A stretch of DNA of 64,000 nt, taken from positions 138,865-202,864 of the forward strand of contig RXJJ01000013.1 in the NCBI GenBank assembly GCA_003963145.1, in the 5' to 3' direction. The stretch is from Bradyrhizobiaceae bacterium. GTDB lineage: Bacteria > Pseudomonadota > Alphaproteobacteria > Rhizobiales > Xanthobacteraceae. The notes under the pieces are model-generated. The model ran no database searches, was not told the origin of the DNA, and saw only the letters and a list, made by a program, of their open reading frames with translations. The translations under genes were made by a program, and so were the position numbers. Position 1 is the first letter of the stretch; each line of letters begins with the position of its first letter. This document shows, piece after piece, positions 38,044 through 49,156 of the stretch.

Positions 38044-38535
38044 ATGGCTGAACCGCGCCGTGCAAAACTGGACGACACCACCGACATCACCGGCGCACGG
38101 GTGGTAATCGTCGAGGCGCGCTTCTACGACGGCATTCAGGACGCGCTGCTCGGCGGAGCGACGGCCGAGTTCGACGCGGCGGGGGTCAACTACGACGTCC
38201 TCAGTGTGCCCGGCGCGCTGGAAATTCCCGCCGCAATCTCCATCGCGCTCGATGCGGCCAAGAAGAACGGGCGGCCTTATGACGGGGCCGTGGCGCTCGG
38301 CTGCGTCATTCGCGGCGAGACATTTCATTTCGAGATCGTTTCGATGGAATCCGCGCGCGGCCTGACCGATATCGCCGTGTCGCGCAGCCTGCCGCTCGGC
38401 AACGGCATCATCACGGTCGATACCGAAGAGCAGGCATGGGTGCGTGCGCGCGCCGACGACATGGACAAGGGCGGCGATGCCGCGCGGGCGGCGATGGCGA
38501 TGATCCGCATCAAGCGCAGACTGGCGAAGCCGTGA
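38044..38535 (+). CDS. ribH: 6,7-dimethyl-8-ribityllumazine synthase RibH
   Basis: RibH condenses the pyrimidine product of RibD with dihydroxybutanone phosphate. The 163-residue protein has [41 protein letters not shown] with the catalytic His, and [17 protein letters not shown] near the end, all typical. ATG 38044 is chosen over a GTG at 38017. Its stop overlaps the nusB start. Confidence 0.96.
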   Translation: MAEPRRAKLDDTTDITGARVVIVEARFYDGIQDALLGGATAEFDAAGVNYDVLSVPGALEIPAAISIALDAAKKNGRPYDGAVALGCVIRGETFHFEIVSMESARGLTDIAVSRSLPLGNGIITVDTEEQAWVRARADDMDKGGDAARAAMAMIRIKRRLAKP

Positions 38536-39026
38536 TGGCCGACATTCCAAAAACAGCAGTGTCGAAATCCATCGAGAAGAAGGCCAACAGGCGCGGCGCG
38601 GCTCGGCTCGCCGCCGTGCAGGCGCTCTACCAGATGGACATCGCGGGGGCCGGCATCAACGATATCTTCGCCGAGTTCGAAAGCCACTGGCTCGGCGGCG
38701 AGGTCGAAGGCGAGACCTACCTACCGGCCGAGGCGGCCTTCTTTCGCGATGTGGTGGCGGGTGTGGTGCGCGATCAGGCGAAACTCGATCCTCTGCTGGA
38801 CGAAGCGCTCAACAGGGGCTGGCCGCTCAAGCGCATCGACGCGATCATTCGCGCAACGCTGCGCGCGGGAGCTTACGAGCTCGAACACCGCAAGGATGTG
38901 CCCGCGCGCGTCGTCGTCAAGGAATATGTCGATGTCGCCAACGCTTTCGTCGATCGCGATGAGACGGGAATGGTCAACGCCGTGCTCGACCAGATCGCAC
39001 GGCAATTCCGTGCTGGCGAGTTCTGA
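38535..39026 (+). CDS. nusB: Transcription antitermination factor NusB
   Basis: NusB binds boxA of rRNA leaders with NusE and supports antitermination. The 163-residue protein has an all-helical NusB fold: RRGAARLAAVQALYQMDIAG, then LDPLLDEALNRGWPLKRID, IIRATLRAGAYELEHRKDVPARVVVKEYVDVANAF. It follows ribH with a one-base overlap; the ribH-nusB-thiL order is widely conserved. Confidence 0.96.
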   Translation: MADIPKTAVSKSIEKKANRRGAARLAAVQALYQMDIAGAGINDIFAEFESHWLGGEVEGETYLPAEAAFFRDVVAGVVRDQAKLDPLLDEALNRGWPLKRIDAIIRATLRAGAYELEHRKDVPARVVVKEYVDVANAFVDRDETGMVNAVLDQIARQFRAGEF

Positions 39027-39028
39027 TC

Positions 39029-40030
39029 ATGTCTGCCGGCGGCAACAGCACGTCGGGCGAAGACGACCTCATCGCACGTTATTTCCGTCCGCTCGCCACC
39101 CATGACGGCGCATTCGGTCTGATCGACGACGCTGCTGTGCTCTCGCCGTCAGGCGAGGAAATTGTCGTCACCGTCGATGCCATCGTCGAGGGCGTGCATT
39201 TTCTTCCGGGCGATCCGCCCGATACTGTCGCGCACAAGGCGCTGCGGGTAAATCTTTCCGATCTTGCGGCGAAGGGTGCCACACCGGCCGGATTTCTCCT
39301 GACACTGGCGTTGCGTGAGAAAACCGATGCGTGGCTTGCGCCGTTCGCGCGTGCGCTCGGCGAGGACGCCGTCCGGTTCAAATGCCCGCTGCTCGGCGGC
39401 GACACGGTTTCGACACCCGGGCCGCTGACGATTTCGATCACGGCGTTTGGTCTGGTCGAGCCGGGAAAGATGGTCAAGCGCACCGGCGCGCGGGCAGGGG
39501 ACCGCGTCGCGGTCACCGGCACGATTGGCGATGCCGTGCTCGGCCTCGACATTCTGCAAAATGGAAAAGCGGCGGCCGCGCTGGCTGGCGACTCGCTCGA
39601 TCGCGATTATCTGGTCTCGCGCTATCATGTGCCGCAGCCGCGCAATGCGCTGGCGCAGACAGTGAGAGATTATGCCAGTGCCGCGATGGATATTTCGGAT
39701 GGCCTTGCGGGCGATCTGACCAAACTCTGCGCCGCCTCGGGCGTATCGGCACAGGTCGAGGCGATCGCCGTTCCCTTGTCGGCTGCGGCACGGCGTGTGC
39801 TGGAGTCCGGGGCTGCCGGGCTCGAGACCCTGCTGGCGGGCGGCGACGACTATGAGCTGCTTTGCACGGTGCCGGAGGCGAACTGGGCCGTGTTTTGCGA
39901 ATCGGCGCAGCGGGCGGGTATCCCTGTCAACGCGATTGGCACGATCGTCGAAGGCGCCGAGCCGCCGGTCTTCACGGACCGGGAAGGACGGAAGCTGGTT
40001 CTGAAACGCCTGTCCTACAGCCATTTCTAG
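39029..40030 (+). CDS. thiL: Thiamine-monophosphate kinase ThiL
   Basis: ThiL phosphorylates thiamine monophosphate to thiamine diphosphate with ATP. The 333-residue AIR-synthase-fold enzyme shows DDAAVLSPSGEEIVVTVDAIVEGVHF, VNLSDLAAKGATP, LLGGDTVSTPGPLTISITAFG and SDGLAGDLTKLC, plus LAGGDDYELLC. It is two bases after nusB and ends the operon. Confidence 0.96.
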   Translation: MSAGGNSTSGEDDLIARYFRPLATHDGAFGLIDDAAVLSPSGEEIVVTVDAIVEGVHFLPGDPPDTVAHKALRVNLSDLAAKGATPAGFLLTLALREKTDAWLAPFARALGEDAVRFKCPLLGGDTVSTPGPLTISITAFGLVEPGKMVKRTGARAGDRVAVTGTIGDAVLGLDILQNGKAAAALAGDSLDRDYLVSRYHVPQPRNALAQTVRDYASAAMDISDGLAGDLTKLCAASGVSAQVEAIAVPLSAAARRVLESGAAGLETLLAGGDDYELLCTVPEANWAVFCESAQRAGIPVNAIGTIVEGAEPPVFTDREGRKLVLKRLSYSHF

Positions 40031-40247
40031 GCTGCGGACGCCGGCGGGCCGGGGTCATTGAACCTTGGTTGAATCGGCCTAAAAACCAGCGTTAAACCCG
40101 CGGCGAGCGTTGCGCGCTACCTGTGATTTTGGCATTGTCCGCGCCGAATTGGGGCAAGGACCTGGCGCAAGATCAGGCCAGTCCCGTTTTCGCCGCCCGC
40201 ATCCGCGGCCTGTCGGCGTCTTTCCGGGAAACTCTGAGGCAATTCAA

Positions 40248-42368
<2,121 letters not shown>

Positions 42369-42390
42369 AGCGAGTCGCATCGAAAGCCAA

Positions 42391-42420
42391 AAAGCCCGCG
42401 GCTGTGCCGCGGGCTTTTTT
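42391..42420 (+). terminator. Rho-independent terminator after hppA
   Basis: AAAGCCCGCGGC pairs with GCCGCGGGCTTT around TGT (42403-42405 region), followed by a T-run. Confidence 0.94.
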
Positions 42421-42618
42421 GCTGACGGTCCCCTTGCAGTGAGTCACGAAACAATCGGTCCGATCGTTGCAGTTTTAAGACAGTTTGAAACCGCGTCCGC
42501 GTAAATTTCAAATCGTCCCCGGAAACCTGTTCATGTTCATGCGTTATGTTTCCGATTGATCGAGCCATTCGGTCAGCCGACTTCATGCAGAGAACTCGTG
42601 AACAAACGGGAGCGAGAC

Positions 42619-42807
42619 ATGACACAAGACATCGCACGCGATACGGAACGCGACGCGGCAGCCGGCGACAATGACCCGTTCGAGGAGGGCAAGCTCGCCC
42701 GCTTCAATCATGAGCCGCGCCAGAATCCCTATCCGGAGGACAGCGAGCAGCACGCGCGCTGGGAGGCCGGTTATAAATTTATCGAGCAGGGACTGGTCGC
42801 GGTTTGA
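42619..42807 (+). CDS. Small Rmf-like (ribosome modulation factor family) protein
   Basis: The 62-residue protein has DPFEEGKLARFNHEP in the middle and NPYPEDSEQHARWEAGYKF near the end. The G-x-x-A ... NPYP ... ARW-x-x-GY pattern resembles the Rmf/CrpP-fold group, which includes the E. coli factor that forms 100S ribosome dimers in stationary phase. The start ATG 42619 has CGGGAGCGAG upstream. It stands alone after hppA and converges with bamE. It is too acidic at the N-terminus to be a standard Rmf, so an Rmf-like role is inferred. Confidence 0.72.
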   Translation: MTQDIARDTERDAAAGDNDPFEEGKLARFNHEPRQNPYPEDSEQHARWEAGYKFIEQGLVAV

Positions 42808-42870
42808 CCGGCGCGCGGGTTCAATGAATTCCGCAACGCCTTTTGGGCGAGCCGATGCGCTGAACGAACG

Positions 42871-43440
42871 TCAATCGCCTGTAGCCCGGGGACTGAGGAT
42901 TTTGAACAGCGGGGTCAGGTAACTGTTTTCCTGACCGCTCGTCGGTGTTGTGCGGCTGATGAAGTCGAAAATCTTGCCGTCCTTCAGGCCGTAATTGGCG
43001 ATGCGCTGAACTTTCCGGTCCTTGTCGAAATAAATCGCAATCACGCGCTGGTCGATCACTTCCTGATTCAGGAACGCGACCTTGCGCTCGGTGCGCTGCG
43101 AAATGTAGTAGAACACCTCGCCGCTGAGGGTTGCCACGGTGGAGGGCGTGCCCATCACGATCAGGACCTGATCCTGACTTGCGCCGAGCGGGATTTGCTC
43201 GAGGGCGTTGGGCGGCAGGATGTACCCTTTCTGAAATTGCTCGCTGGTGCACGCACCAAGAGCTACGCATAGCGCAAGGGCCACGACGCCCGTCCGCAGG
43301 CGCGCGCCCGGTTTTCGCAAGCGCGCGCCGGTGCCGATCTCCGGTCCGTTTTCAGAGGCAGGGATCATGACAGGCGCGGGCTTTCTCGGATTTTCCTGAG
43401 GTTTCTTGGGACTTTCCTGGACTTGGCGATCTTGCTTCAT
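42871..43440 (-). CDS. bamE: Outer-membrane protein assembly factor BamE (SmpA/OmlA) lipoprotein
   Basis: BamE is a lipoprotein of the BAM complex that inserts beta-barrels. The called 189-residue protein has a lipobox (LCVALGAC, followed by TSEQFQKGY) and the SmpA core: LPPNALEQIPLGASQDQVLIVMGTPS, GEVFYYISQRTERKVAFL and RVIAIYFDKDRKVQRI. The N-terminus before the signal is long and Pro-rich (ESPKKPQENPRKPAP). ATG 43440 is used here; ATG 43368 would give a shorter n-region and is an alternative start. It is divergent from the cytochrome bc1 chaperone gene. Confidence 0.88.
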   Translation of the reverse strand: MKQDRQVQESPKKPQENPRKPAPVMIPASENGPEIGTGARLRKPGARLRTGVVALALCVALGACTSEQFQKGYILPPNALEQIPLGASQDQVLIVMGTPSTVATLSGEVFYYISQRTERKVAFLNQEVIDQRVIAIYFDKDRKVQRIANYGLKDGKIFDFISRTTPTSGQENSYLTPLFKILSPRATGD

Positions 43441-43534
43441 CCGGAGCGTTGACGTACCCGGCAGGACTTGCGATTGCAACAGACCGAGTGACATTCGCGA
43501 CCACCCGCGCGGTGTCCGCAGCGGACCTTCGAAA

Positions 43535-44080
43535 ATGCTCTGGCCTTTCAATCGCTTCAGAAATCCCCCCGGGCCCCGGAGCACCATCGAAGCCATCTAT
43601 GGCATGATCGTGGCACAGGCGCGAGAACCGGCTTTTTACGCCAGCCTGAACGTGCCGGACACGGTTAACGGCCGATTCGACATGCTGCTGTTGCATTTGT
43701 GGATGGTGCTGCGGCGGCTGCGGGCGTGCGAGGACGGGGAGGTGCCTGCACAGGTGCTGTTCGACCGCTTCTGCGCCGACATGGACGACAATTTGCGCGA
43801 AATGGGTGTCGGCGATCTCACGGTGCCGAGGCGGATGCAGGAATTCGGCGAAGCCTTCTATGGCCGCAGCGCCGCCTATGACGCCGCGCTGGATGCGGGC
43901 GGCGATGAACTCGCCACCGCCATCGGGCGCAACATTCTCGATAGCGCTCACGCCGCTAGCGCCACGAGAATCGCAGCTTATGTCAGGGAGGCGCTGGCGA
44001 TTCTGGCACCCAGGGGGCGGGATGCGCTCTTGTCGGCGGACTGGCGCTTTCCCTCACCAGCGATCCGGGATCCCCAATGA
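43535..44080 (+). CDS. Ubiquinol-cytochrome c chaperone family protein
   Basis: The 181-residue protein belongs to the Cbp3/UQCC1-like group (PF03981) that helps cytochrome b assembly. Seen motifs are IEAIYGMIVAQAREPAFYASLNVPDTVNGRFDMLLLHLWMVLRRL and FDRFCADMDDNLREMGVGDLTVPRRMQEFGEAFYGR. The ATG at 43535 (MLWPFNRFRN) is chosen over the 43406 frame that overlaps bamE. The stop overlaps the DUF177 gene (ATGA). Confidence 0.92.
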   Translation: MLWPFNRFRNPPGPRSTIEAIYGMIVAQAREPAFYASLNVPDTVNGRFDMLLLHLWMVLRRLRACEDGEVPAQVLFDRFCADMDDNLREMGVGDLTVPRRMQEFGEAFYGRSAAYDAALDAGGDELATAIGRNILDSAHAASATRIAAYVREALAILAPRGRDALLSADWRFPSPAIRDPQ

Positions 44081-44670
44081 GCGAGAAAGACAGCAATATT
44101 CCAAGAGCGGCCGCACCGGGTGCAAAGGCTTTGCCGTGGACCCATCCTGTGATGGTCTCGAAGATTCCCCAGGACGGCGCGCATGTCGCGTTCGAGGCGG
44201 ATGGGGAGCAACGCGAGGGACTGGCACGGCTGGCAGGCTTGCGAGATGTGGTCGAGGCATCGGCAGAGTTCGATCTGACCCACGTTGCGGGCGGGGGAAT
44301 TCATGCCACGGGTCTCGTGCGCGGCCTGGTCGGTCAGACCTGCGTCGTGACGCTCGAGCCGGTGGACAACGCAATCGAGGAAGTGGTCGATGTCGTGTTT
44401 CTGCCGGAAGGCCATGGCGCGTTCGCGCAGGCAGCCCGGCCGCCGGACGAGGAGGATGGGGACGCCCCCGATCCGCCGGAGCCCATCCGAAATGGTGTGA
44501 TCGATCTCGGCAAGCTGGCGATGGATCTGTTGTTTTTGGGAATTGATCCCTATCCACGCAAGCCCGGAGCCGTATTCGAACCGCCGGTTGTGGAGCGGGA
44601 CGTGGACGAGCATCCCTTTGCCGCCCTGAAGGCCTTGAAGGAGACACCACCTTCCGGTGGAAAGTCCTGA
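44077..44670 (+). CDS. DUF177 (YceD-like) protein
   Basis: The 197-residue protein has the DUF177 core: LTHVAGGGIHATGLVRGLVGQTCVVTLEPVDNAIEEVVDVVF, with the single Cys typical of alphaproteobacterial members, and the acidic insert DEEDGDAPDPPEPI. The C-terminus VIDLGKLAMDLLFLGIDPYPRKPGAVF is family-typical. In other bacteria the YceD gene precedes rpmF and the fatty-acid genes and is linked to 23S rRNA processing; here rpmF is absent and plsX-fabH follow after 193 bp. Confidence 0.9.
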   Translation: MSEKDSNIPRAAAPGAKALPWTHPVMVSKIPQDGAHVAFEADGEQREGLARLAGLRDVVEASAEFDLTHVAGGGIHATGLVRGLVGQTCVVTLEPVDNAIEEVVDVVFLPEGHGAFAQAARPPDEEDGDAPDPPEPIRNGVIDLGKLAMDLLFLGIDPYPRKPGAVFEPPVVERDVDEHPFAALKALKETPPSGGKS

Positions 44671-44863
44671 AACCCGGACCGCACAGCCGGACAAAAAAGG
44701 GGCGCAGGCCGAACAAGACAATTCCGTCAAGATGTTGTATCGCCGCGCTGACGCGCTATGTTCCGGCAGGCAGCCTTCAGGCTGCGCCGCATTTCGTAAA
44801 TTCCTTCAGCCTCGGTAACGGTTTGTGGCCGGGCTTTCGACTGCAAATCAGGTACCGGAACGT

Positions 44864-45925
44864 ATGGCCCAAAAGGTTCGCATTGCGCTAGACGCCATGG
44901 GCGGCGACGTCGGCGCTCCGGTGGTTGTGCCCGGCGCGGGACTCTCCCTGATGCGCCATCCCGATACGGAATTTCTCCTGTTCGGCGACAGCGCCAAGAT
45001 CAATGCGGAGCTCGACGCGCATCCCGCGATGAAGGCTGCTTCGCGCGTCATTCATACCGACGTGGCCGTGACGATGGAGGAGAAGCCAAGCCAGGCGCTG
45101 CGCCGCGGTCGCAAGGTGTCCTCGATGTGGCTCGCGCTCGATGCGGTGAAGAGGGGCGAGGCCGATGTCGCGGTCTCCGCCGGCAACACCGGCGCGCTGA
45201 TGGCGATGGCGCGGTTCAACCTGCGCATGCTGCCGGGCATCGACCGTCCCGCGATTGCCTGCGCATGGCCGACCTTGCGCGGCGAATCCGTTGTGCTCGA
45301 CGTCGGTGCGTCGATTGGCGCGGACGCACAGCACCTGGCGTCGCTCGCCATCATGGGCAGCGCGATGGCGCGGGTGCTGTTCGATCTCGAGCGCCCGACC
45401 GTTGGCCTCCTCAACATCGGGGTTGAGGAAGTGAAGGGGGTCGAGGAGGTTCGCGCGGCCGCCGAACTCCTGCGCGCGATGAATCTTCCCGAACTCGAAT
45501 TCATCGGGTTCGTCGAGGGCGACGGCATCGGCAAGGGCGATGCTGACGTGATCGTAACCGAAGGGTTCAGCGGCAATATCGCGCTGAAGACCGCCGAGGG
45601 GACCGCCCGCCAGATCGCCGAATATCTGCGCAGCGCCATGAGCAGGACCTGGCGTTCCAGGATCGGCTATCTGTTCGCCCGCGCCGCCTTCAGCGCGCTG
45701 CGCGAAAAGATGGATCCCCGCAAGGTCAATGGCGGCGTGTTCCTCGGATTGAACGGCGTGGTCATCAAAAGCCATGGCGGCACCGACGTTGTGGGCTTTG
45801 CCTCCGCGGTCGATGTTGGCTATGACATGGTCCGCTACGATCTCCTGAACAAGATCAATCAAACACTCAATCGCGACGGTGGTCTCCTGACCAAGGTTCC
45901 GGGCGCGCAGGAGGCCGTCTCGTGA
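44864..45925 (+). CDS. plsX: Phosphate acyltransferase PlsX
   Basis: PlsX makes acyl-phosphate from acyl-ACP for phospholipid synthesis. The 353-residue protein starts [20 protein letters not shown] and shows [30 protein letters not shown], and [21 protein letters not shown] 44864 is chosen over a 13-residue longer frame. The stop overlaps the fabH GTG start, so the two are coupled. Confidence 0.96.
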   Translation: MAQKVRIALDAMGGDVGAPVVVPGAGLSLMRHPDTEFLLFGDSAKINAELDAHPAMKAASRVIHTDVAVTMEEKPSQALRRGRKVSSMWLALDAVKRGEADVAVSAGNTGALMAMARFNLRMLPGIDRPAIACAWPTLRGESVVLDVGASIGADAQHLASLAIMGSAMARVLFDLERPTVGLLNIGVEEVKGVEEVRAAAELLRAMNLPELEFIGFVEGDGIGKGDADVIVTEGFSGNIALKTAEGTARQIAEYLRSAMSRTWRSRIGYLFARAAFSALREKMDPRKVNGGVFLGLNGVVIKSHGGTDVVGFASAVDVGYDMVRYDLLNKINQTLNRDGGLLTKVPGAQEAVS

Positions 45926-46899
45926 CTGTGATGCGTTCGGTGGTGCTCGGCTATGGCTCCTATTTGCCCGAGCGCATCATGACCAATGCCGAGCTGGCCG
46001 CGAAGGTGGACACCTCGGACGAGTGGATCGTCCAGCGCACCGGAATCCGCCAGCGTCACATCGCCGCGACAGGTGAATTCACGTCGCACCTCGGCACGCA
46101 CGCCGCGCTGGCGGCGCTCGCCAATGCCAAGGTGGAGGCTCACACCATCGACCTGATCGTTCTGGCCACATCCACGCCCGACAACACCTTTCCGGCGACC
46201 GCCGTGCAAATCCAGAGCGCCCTCGGCATTCATCACGGCGCGGCGTTCGACGTGCAGGCGGTCTGCACCGGCTTTATTTTCGCGCTGGCGACGGCGGATA
46301 ATTTTCTGAAAAGCGGCGCGTTCAAGCGGGCGCTGGTGATCGGCGCTGAAACCTTCTCGCGGATTCTCGACTGGCAGGATCGCGGCACGTGTGTGTTGTT
46401 CGGCGATGGCGCCGGTGCCGTCGTTCTGGAAGCGCAGCCGCAACCGGGAACCAACAAGGACCGCGGAATCCTAACCACGCACCTGCGTTCCGACGGTCGG
46501 CACAAGGACAAGCTGTTTGTGGACGGCGGGCCATCCTCGACTCAAACCGTCGGTCATCTTCGGATGGAGGGACGGGAAGTGTTCAAACACGCCGTCGGCA
46601 TGATCACGGACGTGATCGAGGATGCTTTCAAGGCCACGGGCACCACCGCAGACGACATCGACTGGCTGGTTCCGCATCAGGCGAACAAGCGGATCATCGA
46701 CGCGTCGGCCAAGAAGTTGAATATTGCGCCGCAGAAGGTCGTTCTCACCGTCGATCTCCACGGCAATACGTCGGCGGCATCGATACCCTTGGCGCTCGCC
46801 GTCGCTGCCGGCGATGGCCGCATCAAGAAAAACGATCTTGTGATGCTGGAGGCGATGGGTGGAGGCTTCACATGGGGCTCGGCGCTGCTACGGTGGTGA
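45922..46899 (+). CDS. fabH: 3-oxoacyl-[ACP] synthase III FabH
   Basis: FabH starts fatty-acid chains by condensing acetyl-CoA with malonyl-ACP. The 325-residue enzyme has the catalytic triad: Cys115 in [12 protein letters not shown], His252 in [10 protein letters not shown] and Asn282 in [13 protein letters not shown] 45922 overlaps the plsX stop and has CAGGAGG seven bases upstream; ATG 45931 is a possible later start. ihfA follows 129 bp later with a palindrome between. Confidence 0.96.
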   Translation: MTVMRSVVLGYGSYLPERIMTNAELAAKVDTSDEWIVQRTGIRQRHIAATGEFTSHLGTHAALAALANAKVEAHTIDLIVLATSTPDNTFPATAVQIQSALGIHHGAAFDVQAVCTGFIFALATADNFLKSGAFKRALVIGAETFSRILDWQDRGTCVLFGDGAGAVVLEAQPQPGTNKDRGILTTHLRSDGRHKDKLFVDGGPSSTQTVGHLRMEGREVFKHAVGMITDVIEDAFKATGTTADDIDWLVPHQANKRIIDASAKKLNIAPQKVVLTVDLHGNTSAASIPLALAVAAGDGRIKKNDLVMLEAMGGGFTWGSALLRW

Positions 46900-46910
46900 T
46901 CCAGGCCGTG

Positions 46911-46926
46911 AAAATCAGGTGATTTT
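46911..46926. repeat. Palindrome between fabH and ihfA
   Basis: AAAATCA-gg-TGATTTT has perfect 7-bp arms and starts 12 bp after the fabH stop. The two-base loop makes a stable hairpin unlikely, so it is more likely an operator half-pair or chance. It lies in the leader of ihfA. Confidence 0.5.
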
Positions 46927-47028
46927 AGTTTTGATTTCATGCTGTTGCATTGATGTGCGCGGTTGACCCTTCGGCGCCAAGCTCATAATTTCAGTTACGA
47001 ATGTTCGCCGAGGATGTTGGGGCAGGCG

Positions 47029-47367
47029 ATGACGACCGGAACCGGGAAGACAGTCACACGAGTCGATCTTTGCGAGGCGGTCTACCAGAAGGTGGGACTG
47101 TCGCGGACGGAGTCGGCTGCCTTCGTCGAACTGGTCCTGAAGGAAATCACCGATTGTCTGGAGCGCGGCGAGACCGTGAAGCTGTCTTCGTTCGGCTCCT
47201 TCGTCGTCCGCAAGAAGGGTGAACGTATCGGCCGGAACCCCAAGACGGGAACAGAAGTTCCGATTTCACCCCGCCGGGTGATGGTGTTCAAGCCCTCCGC
47301 CATCCTCAAGCAGCGGATCAACGGCGGCAATGGGAGTGCGGCGGCGGCCGAAGCCGAAGTCGACTAG
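47029..47367 (+). CDS. ihfA: Integration host factor subunit alpha
   Basis: This DNA-bending protein works as a heterodimer with IhfB. The 112-residue protein has [31 protein letters not shown], the HU/IHF core with [22 protein letters not shown] and the Pro-containing arm [18 protein letters not shown] 47029 is chosen because GGGGCAGG lies upstream; ATG 47014 is an alternative. It is followed by the MerR-type regulator, which is a conserved pair in alphaproteobacteria. Confidence 0.94.
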   Translation: MTTGTGKTVTRVDLCEAVYQKVGLSRTESAAFVELVLKEITDCLERGETVKLSSFGSFVVRKKGERIGRNPKTGTEVPISPRRVMVFKPSAILKQRINGGNGSAAAAEAEVD

Positions 47368-47486
47368 GTCCCCGATTCGCTCTGTATGACTGTCTGAACC
47401 GGATTCCCCTCAACGCCGAAACGCAGTAAATTTGCGCGTTCGATTCAGCGCGGCGGATCCGATTCCGTGCCGCGCATGGGGCTCAC

Positions 47487-47493
47487 GGGAGGG
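47487..47493 (+). promoter_or_regulatory. Ribosome binding site fixing a TTG start
   Basis: GGGAGGG lies seven bases before TTG 47501. A GTG at 47495 is only one base away, too close to be used. Confidence 0.65.
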
Positions 47494-47500
47494 TGTGCAT

Positions 47501-48244
47501 TTGGACAAGGCGCCGGATGCATTTCGGACGATCAGCGAAGTCGCCGACGAACTCGACATTCCGGCGCATGTGCTGCGATTCTGGGAGACCAGGTTCGTCC
47601 AGATCAAGCCGATGAAGCGCAGCGGCGGGCGCCGTTACTATCGGCCCGACGACGTTCATTTGCTGCGCGGCATCCGCCGTCTGCTTTACGGCGAGGGCTA
47701 CACGATCCGCGGCGTACAGCGCATTCTGCGCGAGCACGGCATCAAGGCGGTGCAGGGCATCCTCGATGAGGACCCCATCGCGCCCGCCGCTTTCAACGGT
47801 CCTTCGTTCGACAGTGATACTGGCAGGCACGCTGATACGGGTCTCGATGAGAGTGACGACGAAACATTCGACACGGATGATTTCGAGGATGAGGAGGACG
47901 ATCCGCCTTCATTATCCGCGCGCGGCGCGATGGATTTTGCACCCTCCGACCATCGGCTGGCCGATCCGGTGACCGTGCGGCCGGTCACGCCGTCATCGGC
48001 GGTCCCAAGATCACCTTCGCGCCCGATCGCCGAAATTCCAGTGGCAGCCATGCCCGTGGCGCCCAAACCAGTTATGCCCAAACCCGTCATGCCGTCACCA
48101 CCGCCGGATCTGTCCGGTGCCGAGGCCTACGCGCCTCCCAATCTGCGGAAAGGCGCGCGTCTGACCGACAAGGGCAAGCTGCAGGCCGTGCTTGACGATC
48201 TGATGAGCGCGCGCGAATTGATCGACCGCGTGCTCAAAGATTAA
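47501..48244 (+). CDS. MerR-family transcriptional regulator with acidic and Pro-rich tail
   Basis: The about 247-residue protein has a MerR winged helix: [24 protein letters not shown], then [39 protein letters not shown]. The remaining 150 residues are low-complexity: a strongly acidic run ([19 protein letters not shown]) and a Pro/Val/Met repeat ([20 protein letters not shown]). It ends in a conserved helix [24 protein letters not shown] 47501 is preferred on RBS spacing. The effector is unknown; the tail has no metal-binding Cys. Confidence 0.87.
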   Translation: MDKAPDAFRTISEVADELDIPAHVLRFWETRFVQIKPMKRSGGRRYYRPDDVHLLRGIRRLLYGEGYTIRGVQRILREHGIKAVQGILDEDPIAPAAFNGPSFDSDTGRHADTGLDESDDETFDTDDFEDEEDDPPSLSARGAMDFAPSDHRLADPVTVRPVTPSSAVPRSPSRPIAEIPVAAMPVAPKPVMPKPVMPSPPPDLSGAEAYAPPNLRKGARLTDKGKLQAVLDDLMSARELIDRVLKD

Positions 48245-48445
48245 AAACCTCAGGCTGCGTTAGCGACTGAGGCGAACAATGGCCCACAGCAAACGGCACG
48301 TTGTATCCTTGCAACATCTCTCCGCAAAAAACTGGAATGGTGCGGCCCCACGCAAACGTGGCTTGGGCAAATGGAGATTTTCTGGAACTGACGCTCTTGC
48401 ATTCTGCGTTGTTATTTTTTTTGAAGCATAAATTCGGAGACGAGC

Positions 48446-48898
48446 ATGATTCGCCGCAGCTATTCCGCCATCGCCGCCTGTCTGTTTCTGGGTGCGCTCG
48501 TAACTCCTGTTATTGCTGGCGAGACCTCCGATACGCGCGAACTCATTCAGCGAACGGACGCGGAAAAGGCCTTCATTCTGGAGCAGATGCGTTTGCTGTT
48601 GGGCTCGATCGCTGAAGTGGAGGACGCGCTCGGCTCCGGCGACATGAACAAGGTCGCGGACGAAGCAGCCGCACGCGGCCGCAAGGCCAACATCAATCTT
48701 CCGCGCCCGCCAGGTCTGTCCGCCAAGGAAAGCGACGGGTGGAAGTCGATGTTTCAGTCGGTGCGGGGCGGGTTCGACCTGATAGCCGAAAAGGCCAAGG
48801 TGCATGCCCCTGCCGCGGAGATCAACAAGACGCTTGCGGATACGATGAGAAACTGCGTTGCCTGTCACGAGACCTATCGTATTACTGTGGAGCATTAG
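48446..48898 (+). CDS. Periplasmic c-type cytochrome (cytochrome c'-like) with C-terminal heme site
   Basis: The 150-residue protein has a signal peptide (MIRRSYSAIAACLFLGALVT, cut near VIA-GE at about residue 24) and four predicted helices, with the only heme-binding motif CVACH at residues 137-141 close to the C-terminus. This layout matches the cytochrome c'/c-556 four-helix bundle, although it diverges in sequence. No redox partner is encoded beside it. A role in electron transfer is inferred. Confidence 0.82.
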   Translation: MIRRSYSAIAACLFLGALVTPVIAGETSDTRELIQRTDAEKAFILEQMRLLLGSIAEVEDALGSGDMNKVADEAAARGRKANINLPRPPGLSAKESDGWKSMFQSVRGGFDLIAEKAKVHAPAAEINKTLADTMRNCVACHETYRITVEH

Positions 48899-49010
48899 CC
48901 GCTTCGCTCGGACAGGGCGATTTCGCATCCAATATATTCGCGTTCCGGGCTATTGACCGGTTGCTTTGAAATGCAATTTTTCCTAACTACTCCAAGGCCC
49001 ATAAGGGTGT

Positions 49011-49088
49011 CGGAGCGTAGCGCAGCCCGGTTAGCGCACTAGTCTGGGGGACTAGGGGTCGTGGGTTCGAATCCCGCCGCTCCGACCA
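49011..49088 (+). tRNA. tRNA-Pro (anticodon GGG)
   Basis: The acceptor CGGAGCG pairs with CGCTCCG, the discriminator is A and CCA is encoded at 49086-49088. The anticodon arm CTAGT-CTGGGGG-ACTAG gives GGG. The D arm has GCGCAGCCCGGTTAGCGC and the T arm GTGGG-TTCGAAT-CCCGC. It sits directly upstream of an LptF/G gene. Confidence 0.97.
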
Positions 49089-49156
49089 TTTTATTCCCAC
49101 TTTTGGTCTATTCAGTTCGTTCGACCTGTCAGAAGAACGTGCGGGACCTCGCCTTG

